From: Acanthococcus lagerstroemiae | Lineage: Eukaryota; Arthropoda; Insecta; Hemiptera; Eriococcidae | Assembly (NCBI GenBank): GCA_031841125.1 | Contig: CM063114.1 | Coordinates: 36,663,574 to 36,727,573, forward strand | Direction of reading: 5' to 3' | DNA: 64,000 nucleotides | Shown: positions 45,187-57,328 of the stretch, one piece after another | Layout: each line of letters opens with the position of its first letter | How positions within the stretch are numbered: the first letter of the stretch is position 1 | Program-made: the position numbers and the translations under genes | The notes under the pieces: generated by a model | Databases searched by the model: none | Told to the model about the DNA's origin: nothing | What the model saw: only the letters and a program-made list of their open reading frames with translations

Positions 45187-45789
45187 TACGAGTTGGCTAT
45201 GTGCACGTACTTGTGCCGCTTTCTTCCAACTACCGGTTCCCTCAGTCTTCTCCTATTCTATTGGGAAGGCATCACATAGGTACAAGGAAGGTGTACTCAC
45301 AACCTATCCCTTATTTTAAAAAATTTCTGAATTTTAGGCGGAACGCCTCTACAAATCTTTCCTCCTTATATGAAAGTAAGGTCACCAATTTTCCAGTTTC
45401 TTAAAATCCCGTGCCGCACGAGCCTTGAAAATTGACAGGTAATTTACAAAAAGATTTTCCAGAAAACGCCTCATCAAAAGATTTTTCCAGAAGACATCTC
45501 ATAAACCGGAAACGACTTTACAGAACAAAATAAGGAGACTGCAATAGACAAGTCCTAAACGTACATAAAATTCTAAACATTAAAAAAAAGTCGTTTCTAG
45601 GTTCAAAATTCAATTTGGAACACCAAATATTCAATTTCGAAAAAGAAAAAAAATTTATATTGAAATCAAGGCAAATCAACTTTCTCATTTTCCCATGGTA
45701 ATTCCAAATTTGACCTTAAAATTTCGATATTGACTTTTTTCGGAGTTGAAAAAAGGCTACTGGAGGGTTAAAGTACGATATGCCAAATG

Positions 45790-45993
45790 CAAGGACGTAC
45801 CGAAGGGGTTTTCCGGGAGAAGAAGAAGGGGGAGAGGTTCAAAGCAAGAAAAAAAAACTTTGACTTGTTGGATTTTTCAAACTCAACTCTATCGAAATTT
45901 CTCAACTCCGCCTGACTGAAATGGTAAATTTTCCCAATTGCTGAGTAAAAAATTTCCTCCAGGGGGCAGCTTCCCCCTATCGATACGTCCTAG
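45790..45993. mobile_element. MITE family C, copy 2, 204 bp, with exact 8-bp duplication
   Basis: The ends are CAAGGACGTACCGA and TCGATACGTCCTAG. GCCAAATG flanks both sides exactly (45782-45789 and 45994-46001). The opposite orientation to copy 1. The 8-bp duplication places family C with hAT-like elements. Confidence 0.87.
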
Positions 45994-46001
45994 GCCAAAT
46001 G

Positions 46002-46687
46002 TAGCCACCTACAGGTCATTGTGACCATTTTCAAATCAACTGGCTCTAAGAATCGTGAAGAAAAGGGAATACCCAGTCAGTGAAAAATTAAGAACGTAGT
46101 AACACTATTCTCGTACTTGTCATTCCCTTACTGATAACGCGTTCATTTTCAACTGGCCACATTTACGCCTGTGACCACGTTTGGCACATCTGCTCCACTA
46201 GAACTTCACAAAAGAATACACAGTAACTGTTTCTAGACAAGTTGTATACACTGAATTCAAATTAGTTCTTAGAATTCTGATTCAAGCCATTTCGAACTAA
46301 AAAAAAAAACTTCGGAAACTGAAAAATGCAAAATTCAGGCTTCAGGAGGTTTGTATTCAAATTCTAAGATCGGATTCGAAACCAGCGCTAAAAACTGGTC
46401 TACAAACCGGTATTAACTTTTAATGCTCTTTAAAAAATTCTGAAATCAAATATTAAGGTCAGATTCACAATTTAGAATCACAAGATAGTTTTCTTCAGCA
46501 GCGTCAGAAGTGTAAAATAGGGCTTCTTTTTTTTATGAAGTGGCCATTATGCCAAAAAATGGCCAAATTCGAAATCTTACCGAAAAACTAGAAATGTACA
46601 AGAGATTTTCTTGTTTTCTCAAGAAAATCCTGCAAAATTCAAAAATAGACTTGGAAAATACGAAAAACAGTATTTTGAGCCTTTTAC
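46002..46687. other. Unassigned non-coding DNA
   Basis: No exon supported. AAATTC and CTGATTC words recur (for example 46250-46480), hinting at another degenerate short-period region. Confidence 0.3.
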
Positions 46688-47010
46688 CGGGTGTCTACTA
46701 GATTTCGGAGACAATATCATGACTTTTCATGACTATCGGGGGATATAAAAAGGAAGTGGAAGGGGGAGGAGCAAACTCGGGGCTTCGCGCCTCACCGCGG
46801 GCTTAATACAGAGCGCGCTAAACTTCCATAATAAATATTCACTCAATATTTTTTTCTCATTACATGAATAAAACTGATTTTTTTTTTTTTTGCGGTAATG
46901 GAAATAAGAAACATCAGACTTTTTCGAGTTTTGGTTGAATTATCACGACTTCTCATGACTTTCATGACAATTTTTTGAAATCATGACTTTTCAGGCTAGC
47001 AGACACCCTG
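46688..47010. mobile_element. MITE family B (GGGTGTCTAC ends), copy 2, 323 bp
   Basis: The ends are CGGGTGTCTACTAG and CTAGCAGACACCCTG. TTTAC flanks both sides (46683-46687 and 47011-47015), though if the left end begins one base earlier the duplication is 4 bp. CATGACTTTTCATGACT at the left and its complement-like phrases at the right parallel CTTGACTTTTCCTTGAC in copy 1 (30635-31167). Confidence 0.8.
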
Positions 47011-47459
47011 TTTACGAAAAACCTGAAGGTGTGTGTAGTAAAACTTAAACTAGGATTACAGGAAAGAACACCCAGAAAAATTAGCAGAATTCGTTTGCAC
47101 TAAATAAAGTCAAAATTATTTGTTGTGCAACGGGTGATCAATTACTCTTAACTTTGCAAAATTACAGTACTAGTGCTCAAGCTGAGGTTTACCCCACCAT
47201 AAGGGCCGTATATCAAGGGACGTAAATGAGGGGATCAATCTGACCTTACAACGTGAATACTAGCCCTCGAAAGACAGAATTTTGCATTTTGGGGCATCCA
47301 AATGCCGGTTTGAGAATCCAAAAAAGCTTAAATCAAAATTTTAAAAGCTGATTTAGAATCAGCGAATGAAACTGGTACTAGAAACAGTTACTATATGTTT
47401 GGTTTTATCAAGTCCTAAATATTGGCCGTTTGGCTTTCCAGTGGTATCTTTGTTCAAAC
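47011..47459. other. Unassigned non-coding DNA
   Basis: GGGCCGTATATCAAGGGACG at 47202 resembles the left end of the 180-bp MITE at 22358, but no right end follows. Confidence 0.3.
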
Positions 47460-47810
47460 AGTTGATCTGGATCAAAGTCTTGAAGAGCTCTAACGAAGTT
47501 TGGAAGAGTCATTGAGAATCATGGATGAGTTCTGAACAGTCATCGAGTACTAAATAAGAGCCTTCTAGGGTCTCAAGCAAGTCTGAAAGCGTCTTGGCTA
47601 GTTTTAAGGAGTCACAGAGAGTTTCCAGGAATCTCAAACATATAGGTACGGAAATATTTAAGAAGCGCCTTTTCAAGTCTAAAAGATTCGTTAAAGTCGT
47701 AACCGTGTTTGGAACAGTCTCAGCAAATCTTATACAGGTTTGGAGACACCTGAAAATCTCAGAGAGATTTGGAATAGTTAAAAAGATGCATTTGAAAGAA
47801 CGCTGAAGAT
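47460..47810 (+). repeat. Degenerate short-period array, AGTCT-nGAA type
   Basis: AAAGTCTTGAAGAG, GTTTGGAAGAGTCATTGAG, GGTCTCAAGCAAGTCTGAAAG, AAGTCTAAAAG, GTTTGGAACAGTCTCAG and GATTTGGAATAG recur at 10-30 bp. Same vocabulary as 16200-16790. Confidence 0.6.
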
Positions 47811-48111
47811 TCTCAGCTACGTTCAAGGACTACCCTCTCCCATCCTCCGAGAAAAACTGAACGACATAATGATGAGAAAATCTGAAAAACTGTACGAGGG
47901 AAAATTGATAGCCCACTGTGAAGGGCATGTTCATCTTCACTGCCAATGAGAATATTATAATCTAAAGCACAAATTCCAAGCACCTACTTTTCCATTTCCT
48001 TGCTTATCTACTCCAACAATTACCATCACGAGAGCATAAAATAATTTGAACACCCGAAGGGACGGAGAAGGACTGTTCAAATCAAACACACCTCGAGCCT
48101 TCCCAGGACTT

Positions 48112-48128
48112 CTACCTGGATCCGCCAC
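48112..48128 (-). repeat. Orphan hAT-type MITE end
   Basis: CCTGGATCCGCCACTG, the complement of CAGTGGCGGATCC, matches the left end of the MITE at 12043-12222. No partner end is found nearby. Confidence 0.55.
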
Positions 48129-50477
48129 TGTTTTAAGGTCAGATTTGAAATCAGCGGGAAAATAAGTATAGGAAAGTTGATTTCACATCATCTCAGTGCA
48201 AAAATTGTTTTTTCGACATCGAGTTTTTTGACATTTCAAATTTAAAAATTCACCAAAAATGCTATTTTGAATCTAGGAATTACTTGATTTTTTGAAAATG
48301 TTCAGAATTTCATTTACTTCCAGGGAAAATCCACTGCAATCATAATTTTCATTTTTGTAAAATCGTTTTCGGTTGATCGACTGTTTCATGAGAATTCCTT
48401 AAATAAATTACTAGTTTAACTTCAAAGTTCGTGAGGCACTGGCTAATATCACTCAAAAAACCTGAAAATTGGGAGACGTTATTTTCATAAAAAAGAAGCG
48501 TCCAGTCCAAAATTCGAAAATTTGCAAAATAAGGGACACTAGACTCACATATTACTGGCACACGTTTCGTACACATTTCCAGTGAAAGTGACAGTCACTA
48601 GCTTTCATATCTACTACAAAACAGTCAAAAACCATCAGATATTTTCAAAATTCAACTCGGATTTTACATCAGTGCTATTCGAAAACTTCACCATCTTTCA
48701 TTCCTGACAAATTTGATTTGGAACATAGTTAAGCCAAGTATGCACTAAGTCATCGACATGCCGCCTACAGGAAATCTTCATGTAGTTTCTCGATCAATAA
48801 TCATATTTACGCTGATTACGAAAACGCTGATGTAGGTCTCCGTAAACTGACATCGTCGTGCCTCATTCCACTTTCCACATGCTAATTAACACACGAGTGT
48901 ATACGCGTGCGGCATAGCACAAAATGAAACCTGGTGAAAAAATAAATAAATACTGAACCACATGTTGATACACTCGACTACGCTGAACAGGAAATGAGTA
49001 AACTTGTAATACTGCAAGTGTCAATACTATTGCATAAAAAGCAATTTTTAAAAGTGGAACTTCATGGCAGCGACGTTATTATGTCTACCGTTCGGATCTC
49101 CCCGTCCATTTAAAAAATGATACCTAAGCCATGGAGACGATATTACGAGTCCATAAGGAATTCAAAATACAAGAAAAAATTCCGGACATCGAATTACTTC
49201 GTGGATATGGGAGATGGAGTTACATTTCGATGTAAAAGACGACTGACATTTTCAAAACCAACGTGTGTTGGATTTCCTATCGGAGAACGTCGACATAATC
49301 ATGGGCAAAAGGGCAAAAATTAAATCGAATATTTTTATCGGCAGCCCGCCACGCCATTCGAGCCGCTTTTTATCGCTCCGCTAAATTCTTCACGCCACAA
49401 AAATGAACGACCGACCACTTTTGGCCATTATCAAATATCAAAACATTGTATGCAGGCAACTTGTACTGTTATTGTACAAACACTCCTCGAGTGAACGCAT
49501 ACCGATGCAAAGATACAGAATTAAATAGTGGTTAACTCTCCGACTTCGGTTTCACACGGTTGAAAATCAGCGAGCGAGAGGCACAGAAAGCAAGAAGGAG
49601 AACAATTAGGCTAATGAGACATTATTTAATTTCTGAACGCGATAATAACAACGATAGCCCAAACGGAATAATACAGAATGCAACGTTAAAATTCATCACT
49701 CACAACTGACTTCGGTAAGAAGTCTTGGGCCGAAAATTGAGTGTCTCATACACGACCTCACGACAGTCTGCGCTCAACGTTAAAATTCGTCACATACAAC
49801 TGGCTTCAACAAGTAAAAAGGCCCGGGGGTCTAACATCCGAATACCAGATTTTATACTTGTATCATAAAATTGAAAAAACACGCAACACTGTGGCCACTG
49901 CTGAGATTCGATCCACAACCCTAAAGCTGAGTAAGCCAGCAAAACCTGCTGGGAAACGTCGAGTTTTTCTTCACACATTCACTTTCCCATAAAAACATCG
50001 AAAAAAAAGGAGACACTTCCCAAACATTTCACCAGTTGGCAAATCTCAGTTGCCACATAATTCCAAAATCACAGAATAACCCTTCCCACCTCTTCCCTCA
50101 CCGCTAATTCTTTCTTAAACGGCTAATAAGCATTTTTCAAAATTATCAAAATTACTTGTCCGAAGAAAATCTCAATTTTGTTGTCTTATTATTCCAGAAG
50201 AATAAAGTATTTGGTTCGTCGTGCCAAAAGGTTGGTAACGCTGAAGCTTCATGTATGCAATTCTTAAGAGGCAACAAGCAACATAGCACGCTCCAGGAAT
50301 TAGGAGCCAATATAGTTCAGGATTATTTTCAAACAATATATTTGTGTAAGCTCCAGGAGCAGATACAAGAGGAGGGTAATGGAGGGAAGTGCCCACAGAG
50401 GAATATCTGAACAGAAAATGCAATGAAAACAATTGACCATAGAGAGAATCCATCAAATTAGAACAATATTCAATACA
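48129..50477. other. Unassigned non-coding DNA, 2.3 kb
   Basis: No credible exon. Near 49905-49935 the minus strand carries GGATCGAATCTC, similar to a pol III B box, but no A box at tRNA spacing. The frame at 50156-50410 has no recognised motif. Confidence 0.3.
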
Positions 50478-51150
50478 TCACCAACCAACGGACAGCGGGA
50501 TTAACAGTGGACTCGTACCCGCTGTCCAGAAGCCGTCGCAGGCTCCAGTATCGGGAATCAGGGCGGACCCGTACTCAGTGCCCCTGTCGGCAGCACACCA
50601 ATCGTGACTGGTAGGAATCGAGAAGAACCCGTAGCCGCCATTCGAAGAGCCTGGAAGAGGGCGGCCCCAGACTGTTGAAGAGAGCGGGCCCATCGTTAAC
50701 GAACATCGATAAGCGGCACTCCACCGAAACTGCTGCAGCAGCAGAAAAGACAATGACCGTAGTGGGTGAGAAAGGTAGACGGAGAAAGGAGACGCCCAGT
50801 GACACCTCGGCACCTGTGAGCGTCCCTTCCCATCCCGACGAGCGTCACCGGTAGGACACCCTGGAACCTCATACTCGACTCATCTGCTTGACCCAATTTG
50901 AGGAAGCGACAAAGAACTTGAGGCTGAGGTCTTGTGGTAATCGGTCGGCCATGAAGGCGGCCCTCTCTACTTGAAGCGACCCTCCCGTCTTGGGTGTGTT
51001 GCCGAAGTGGCGGGCGAAGAAGGAAGATGGAAGTCGATAGGAACATGTCGTGAAATTGAAGGAGACAATAGACAATCTCGAGCTGACTGAGACACTGACT
51101 GACTGGTCGACAGATGACAGTACAGTCACAGTTTACCTTAAGATTGTAAA
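50478..51150 (+). pseudogene. Decayed ORF1 (gag-like) remnant of an R1-like retrotransposon
   Basis: From about 50700 to 51150 one plus-strand frame gives protein-like sequence broken by three stops. It includes TVVGEKGRRRKETPSDTSAP, then LTQFEEATKNLRLRSCGNRS leading into AMKAALST, then KLKETIDNLELTET. The block around CGNRSAMKAAL, a helical segment followed by N-R-S-x-M-K-A-A, resembles the middle of ORF1 proteins of R1-type non-LTR elements, which bind element RNA. No CCHC knuckles are present, so the 3' part of ORF1 is missing. The region is distinctly GC-rich compared with the flanks, like the ORF2 remnant at 16897-17548, and may come from the same family. Minus-strand frames over it are shadows. 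Confidence 0.5.
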
Positions 51151-51375
51151 TATTTTCATTTGTATATTATATATTTCGCATGCCTGATGTAATTTGAAAA
51201 ATGTGAGTTCCCCTCCCTATCCCGCGCTAAACCTACTCGAAGGTATGTAAGGCAGTGGATGGGAGAAACCCTTTTATGTTTTTCAACCAATACAAGGAGC
51301 CATCGGAGAAAGTTCCGGATTGGCCGCCGGGTGGGGCCTTGGCCCCTCGCGTGATAAAAAATATTCAACGCATAG
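51151..51375. other. AT-rich spacer
   Basis: Nothing recognised. Separates the gag-like remnant from the next short-period array. Confidence 0.3.
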
Positions 51376-51620
51376 CATTCTTGTGATTAGCTTCAGAGTG
51401 TTTTGATCAAATCTTGCGGAGTTTTGATTGATTCAGAAAGAATCATAGAAGTGTTCAATAAGCCTTCCGTCAGCAAGTCTTTTAAATGCTTTCAGGGATC
51501 TTAAAGAGTATTAATAAAGAGTCTCTCTTAATCTTGAGGAGCCACTAGTAAATACAGAAAAACATTTCAGAATCTGTCGAGCAAATCTGCGTGAGTTTTA
51601 GAATCCTATATGAAGCTCAA
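51376..51620 (+). repeat. Degenerate short-period array, AGTCTTGAA-like type
   Basis: GAGTGTTTTGATCAAATCTTG then CGGAGTTTTGATTGATT, AGCAAGTCTTTTAAA, AAGAGTCTCTCTTAATCTTG and GAATCTGTCGAGCAAATCTG repeat the vocabulary of 16200-16790. Shorter and more eroded. Confidence 0.5.
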
Positions 51621-51899
51621 GGAGTTAAGCTTGTAGCATCGGGAAGGAGAGAGGGCAGGCAACGGTGCTGCTCCCTAACCTGACAGGCTGTCCCATAAAA
51701 TTTTATTTTCCGGATTCTGGCGCAAACAACGAAACACTTTCTTTCGTCCTCGTTTGCTAAAATTAAAGGGTTAAAATCGCTAACACGTCCCTAAGTTGTT
51801 TTCCTGCTCGGACCTCAAGCTGTCCCTTTGCTTGAACCCTAACCTGCTCCCTTTCACCGCGAGTTACTTCATGGTAAAGATGCCGAACTTCGCACCTGC

Positions 51900-52050
51900 A
51901 AGGAACCTACCCAGTCTTGGTCAAGTCTTAGAAAAATATTAATCAAGTTAGCAAGAATCAAACACAATCATTTGAAAGTTTTGAAAGGCCTCTGCGATTT
52001 TCAAATAAGTTTCGAATCGCCCTAAAAAGTCTAGAGCAAATAAGGGAAAA
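51900..52050 (+). repeat. Short degenerate array of the same type
   Basis: CCAGTCTTGGTCAAGTCTTAG, AATCAAGTTAG, AAGTTTTGAAAGG, ATAAGTTTCGAATCG and AAAAGTCTAGAG follow within 150 bp. With 51376-51620 it may have formed one array interrupted by the sequence between. Confidence 0.5.
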
Positions 52051-55000
52051 TCGCAGAGTGTACTCTAAGCCCTTCATTGCAGCTGCCCAAATCGGAAAAT
52101 TGATTGTTTTACAATTTTTTTCTACCTCAGTACGCCCCCCCCCCCCGAGACAAGAATATAAAACCCAAAAAATCATTTGCATCGAGTGTTCAAGTAATTT
52201 TGCTTACCATTACATTACATACCCATTTTTGAATTTTTTTACATTAAGTACATATTACATTCGTTTTCATTACGTTCATTGCTTATTCTTTAATCATTTA
52301 ATAAATTTTTCAAAATTACGATTTTTTTGCATTCGTTTTCACTTTTTTGAAGGTGACCAACAAGTCTTTGGTACTGCCCATTAGGGTACACACCGGAAAA
52401 TTGTAATAATTCTCAGACGATCGTAAAAGAATTAGCTATTTGTAAGGATTACTGGACATAGTGTGAACTTTATTCAACAATGAAAATGTTTCAATAATTG
52501 TCGCAATTTCTCAGGTCAATGAGCTAATAGCATACACTTCAAAAGTTATCTTTACTTTTAATATCCGTAAGAAAATAGTCAGCAGAAATCGTTCAATGCT
52601 TCACATATTTCTAATTTACGCAGGTACTCACAAAATTACCATGCTGAAGCCGTAAAAATTACTCAAATACAAAAAGACGGGAGGGGGAAAACACAGAACT
52701 ATTAAATTATTTCACTTTGGAGTGCCTCCCAGTATTGCTTCCTGCATCCTGCACACGCTACAAATAATCTTCGGAGTCAATGGTTCATAAAGTGAAGACT
52801 AGGAAAGCGGTTGAAATTCCGTAAAGCGGCTCTTCAAGAACTTTTTAAATATAAATACCAGAGAAAATAAAAGCCCAACTAGTAGAACATTCAGTTTCAA
52901 AAACAGCCAACATTTCGATCAAATAAACATTTTCTGAGTTATAAAACGAAGTGCCGAACCACTACATTGAAATAATGACCACTATTTGGTCTTAAACCTC
53001 CTAGCCGCACCCTGGGTGGAGAGGTCAGATGTATAAACTATCCTCAAAATTGAATCAACGACCTCAAAACTTAATGTATCAACCCCTACATCCAATTCTA
53101 TTTTCCTACCACTCCTGTTTCGGTGTTACTCTGAGGTGACCCAGATAACAAAGTAAATCATTTTGTTGAAACCAGCTTCAAATGATATCAAAATGCATGG
53201 GAACAAATTTTCAACTCTTAAAAGAACAAAACATCCTTTTTATTGATAAAGAACATCAACATAGGTTTGCCTTATTCAGTCAGTCTAAACCTTTCCAGTA
53301 CTTTCTTTTCATTTTATTTGAACTAATACAAACGAACAAGAAGGAAATTCTGATACGTGCAAAACAAGGACCACCCTGATACACTAGTTAAAAGGTTGGA
53401 GCTCACAATATCAACAAGGACATACAAAAAAGGAGAACGCCTGCAAAATATCTACGAACACATGAAATCACCCCGTTTAAAAAATTTGGTCCTTGGTTCA
53501 CAAAACTGAAACAAGCAAAGCTCTTTTCTTCGAATGCTAAGACTGGAATTTCACTGTCTCTCTGAAGTAGCTACCTCAGTACATTCCAAAAGTTCAGTCA
53601 TGCAGATGCATGTTTGTTATTCATACACCTGTACCCTCTGACATGTCTAAAACCACCAACACGGATACAATTACACGATTCGTAATACTAGTTGAATCAG
53701 AGATTTCAAATTTGGCCACCATAACCATGTTGAAGATTAAAACCTTAAGCAGCTCCTTTCAGTTCACACCTGCAAGCTGCCATGGTCAAAAATCCACATT
53801 TACAGAGACGCGGGCATGATTTCGAATTCTCGAACATTCTTCCGAGCACCACTCACGACACGGGTGAACTGCGAGAACACATAAGAGCTCGTTCTTAGTC
53901 TAAGAAACAGATCGAAATCCGCGACCTTAGTGCGACATGACCTCCCCGCGTGAGTGTTGAAATCTATTCATTTTTGGAACACGAGCCGGAAAAGTAAAAA
54001 CATGATTGTTAAATGTGCATTTATCATAAAATACAAAATCAGAGGGCTCCCGCGGTTTTTCTTGATAAATTCGCTTCGTGTTTTACAATATTCTTTTTAT
54101 GCGCATATTTCCGAACACTGTATAGAAATTACAACTGAAACTCGTGTTAAAAGTCACCTACATGACGAAGAACGTACATTAAAACTCATTTCTCTCATTA
54201 TGTTACACCTAATCATGGAATGTTTAGCCAATGTCACAAATAAACGGTAATGTCGAGCGAAGGAACCCTCGCCCGCGTAATGACAAGGTCACTAAATCGA
54301 CTGCCGGTTGTAAGTGCGTAAGACTTTATAAGACTACAGCGAGGGAAAGTAGAATCGGAACCGGGAAAGTATCATTTATACCCCTTCCTACCAAAATTTT
54401 AACTTTAGACATAAGTTACACATGAAACTTGACTGACCACTAAACGGTTGGCACTGGTACCCCGTTTTCCTCCCTTCTTAAGAGACGAAACCTTTTGATG
54501 CTATCGAATCGGGCATTCCTTCAGGTCAAGTACAGGTGGGCCCAAAACAAACGATAGACCCAATAGACCCTTGCCTGGAACCAAGACGTCTGATGCACGA
54601 GCGTGAACAGGGTAAGGTGTTGTGGTTTTGAGCTAACCAGTATTTTTACAAGATACTCAACTCTTGCCATGTGAATGATATAATGAAAATTTTTGAACCT
54701 GGCAATAGTGAAGGGTCAAAGTATAAGACACATAATAGTAAAAACTTGGAGATTTGGAAAAGAGGGCAGCGGCGTGCATTCAGATTTTTTGATAATATAT
54801 CTGAGCAATGTGAACTTAAGCCTAATATGATTTTCTCAATAATCAACATCTCCTTCCTCAGACTGATGTCCTTCCATATCCCAGTTTGTAATAAGCGAAT
54901 AACTGAAAAGAGAAGCGAACATCGAACCACTCCGGGCATGTCTTGAAATGTGAAACACTTAAGAAAGCACTCAAGCATATACATATAGGTGGATATGGGG

Positions 55001-55079
55001 GAGAGATTTCTTTCTTTTTTCAAGCGATGACATTACCTTCTATCATACACTGTTGTCAAGTTTGTTTCAACTACTGTCT
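52051..55079. other. Unassigned non-coding DNA, 3 kb
   Basis: A C run at 52135-52146 and an ATTACATT-rich stretch at about 52200-52290 are the only conspicuous tracts. Frames at 52058-52384, 53954-54250, 54646-55023 and 54671-54946 show no motif that I recognise and overlap on both strands. Confidence 0.3.
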
Positions 55080-56010
55080 AAACCAAACACGATCACAAAC
55101 GATTTAAAAGAAAGGGCTAAATTCAACTAATATTCCCAATGTTCATCACAGAACGCAAAAATGTAAACAAATCTCACATTTATTTACGGCCAAAGCTGTT
55201 CAGTGACTAAAATTGACCGAAGATAGCATGAATCAAACATGACCAATAACGATGAAAAGTAGACGAACTATCCAAATCTAATCAGAAACAATCAAAATCG
55301 ACTGAACTGACCAAACAGGGCTGAGACCAGTACCAAACGTGAACACAACTCGTCTCCTCCTCCAAAAAGAAGGGGATCTAAAATGTCTAAACCCGATCAA
55401 ATGTGACCAAATTAGATTATATTTGACATTGAATAGGAGTTTGATTTACATTAATCAACACAACGTACATCTGACCGAAATAATTTTTTTTTTTATTTCG
55501 AACAAAACTAGCCAAAATTGATCAAAACTGAATACAACAACAAGAAACAAACATTAATTAACAACTCGGATCAAAATTAGCCAAAATCCACCAAAAACAA
55601 CCTATAGGAACAACCAACATCAATAACTGACTAAACTAACCGAATATTACTAAAACATGACCAAATGACTAGATCTGATTAAAAATTAACAAAAATACAG
55701 AGAAAAATACATGAACAAAAAAAGAAGGAAAAAATACCACAGTTTGGTCTAAAACCTAACAAATTTGAGCAGGAGCGATTGAAACCACGTTTTTTTTTTC
55801 TTAAGCAACCATTTTCAAACTTTCTTCGACAATCAGTTTCTTCATAAGTTGGAGGTGAAATTGTCACCATGAAAACGAAAAATGGCCAATAAATGAAGAG
55901 AGATGAACTCTGAATAATATGACCAAAATTTACCTCCCCTGACTAAACCCATCCGTTAAATCTAACAAAAAATTGACCATAAAAGACAAAAAATAACCGA
56001 ACCAAATGAA
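55080..56010 (+). repeat. Degenerate short-period array, GACCAAAAnTGA type
   Basis: Words such as AACATGACCAATAA, TCGACTGAACTGACCAAAC, GATCAAATGTGACCAAATT, TAGCCAAAATTGATCAAAACTG, TAGCCAAAATCCACCAAAA, ACATGACCAAATGACT and ATATGACCAAAATTTACC recur every 10-40 bp across 930 bp, with unrelated stretches between. No exact unit. Distinct in sequence from the AGTCT-type arrays. Confidence 0.65.
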
Positions 56011-56609
56011 GTCAGATGGATCCAATCATTGAAAATCTCCCCTCCTCCCACCACTTTCCCAACATTTTGTGATCAATTTCTCGGAGGAATCAAGTTTTTC
56101 TTTCTTTCTTTCATCTCTTGTGCCTAATTTTTTAGGCACCCATTTAAACTGTGAGTCTCAGGCCACGGACTCTTTGGTCTTATACACAGGGTGTCCCAGC
56201 TTAGGTAATAGTAGTAGCAGGAGGAAACGAAACTCTTCAGGTACATATAAGGCTTATTTTTTAAATTGAAAAAGCTACCGGGCGAAGGGACTAAATGCCT
56301 CCAAAATCTGAAAAACAGCGAATATTTTCAGTGAATTTGATAGCAAATTCTAATTCAGAATATTTTTTTAAATAGTAAAAATGAAACCCATACCTTCATA
56401 ACAACAGATTACCTATCCTCAATACTAAAGAAATAATATGATTTTGAAAATCGGATCATGAAATTTGAATGAAATTCGTACCAACGTAAATTTTGACTGT
56501 AGTAGCGTCTTCCATATTCAAGATAGGCAACAAACAGATATTATAGTTTCGGTTTAATTTCCGAAGTTAGATGCTATCTTCTTTTCCTATTTGCTCTCAA
56601 CCCGAGCCC

Positions 56610-56770
56610 TGGAAACCTTCCTTTCGAGCATTACCTCAAAGACGTCGGGGAGGCTGTTAAGGCAGTCTTAGCTCTCTTCCCTCCTGGCCGAAAACCCGGC
56701 CTAGGTCGAGCTGCTACGTGGCTCCGGATTACGAGACCAACGCGCATCCACTCGGCCAACCAGACCCCTA
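56610..56770 (-). mobile_element. tRNA-derived SINE head, minus strand
   Basis: Read on the minus strand from 56767, the sequence begins GGGTCTGGTTGGCCGAGTGG, with A box TGGCCGAGTGG, then an anticodon-arm-like GTTGGTCTCGTAATCCGGAG. A GC-rich body follows (GCCGGGTTTTCGGCC, CTCCCCGACGTCTTTGAGG). The B box is not clear. The A box is identical to that of the SINE at 1835, but the body differs, so this is another SINE or a relic tRNA-related sequence. Confidence 0.55.
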
Positions 56771-57010
56771 TGTAGATGCTATCTGCATCCATTCTTAAAA
56801 TGTTGCAAGGTTTTATGAAATTTTCAAATTTTGGAATTAAACTTTATTCTCGACAATTCCCTTGCTCCCGATTTTGAATGATAACACTGCATGGTACTTT
56901 TAAAATTTAATGAAAACTATGATCTCTATTTTTCACTGGTGAGCTTTTTTTATCTTTATTGAGAGCAATAGTTTTACAATAATGCCTATTTAGCTTCCTC
57001 AGTTGCACCT

Positions 57011-57328
57011 TCAAAGAGCGCTTACTATTCTGAGTATGCTCTCGATTCGCTCCGTGGGTTGAAGGGGTACTCCCTGATTCTTTAGTGATTCCAAAACAAA
57101 GCAGTGATCGAAGGAATCAAATGCTTTATAATAGTCAATAAATGCAATGCTTGTGTTGAGACCGTATTCGAAGGATTTTTCTTTGATTTGGTTTATCGTA
57201 TGAAGATGGTCCAATGTAGAGAAATTTTTCCTAAAGCCCGCTTGGTTGGGAGGTTGTTGGGGTTTTAAATAATGCTTGGTTCTCGTTTCGATTAGTTTTG
57301 AGAAAATTTTTGAGACTGTGGGAGACAA
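57011..57328 (-). pseudogene. Reverse transcriptase fragment of an RTE-like non-LTR retrotransposon
   Basis: The minus-strand frame gives VSKIFSKLIETR, then PNQAGFRKNFSTLDHLHTIN and the core motif IAFIDYYKAFDSFDH, followed by SLKNQGVP. These are the fingers/palm blocks of the reverse transcriptase of RTE-type elements, where the Asp of FIDY is the first catalytic aspartate. After KNQGVP the similarity stops, and the YxDD box with the other aspartates is missing, as is the endonuclease. The upstream side (57329-57350) drifts out of frame. It is about 105 codons of a protein near 1,000. A dead fragment, read-through over this piece only. Confidence 0.88.

Noticed and set aside
49790..49992. tRNA or SINE on the minus strand, suggested by GGATCGAATCTC
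   Set aside because: The A box candidate is only about 20 bases away, too close for a tRNA fold, and no cloverleaf can be drawn.
50478..51129. Minus-strand frames of 76-116 codons
   Set aside because: Shadows of the GC-rich gag-like remnant; translations are S/R/L-rich without motifs.
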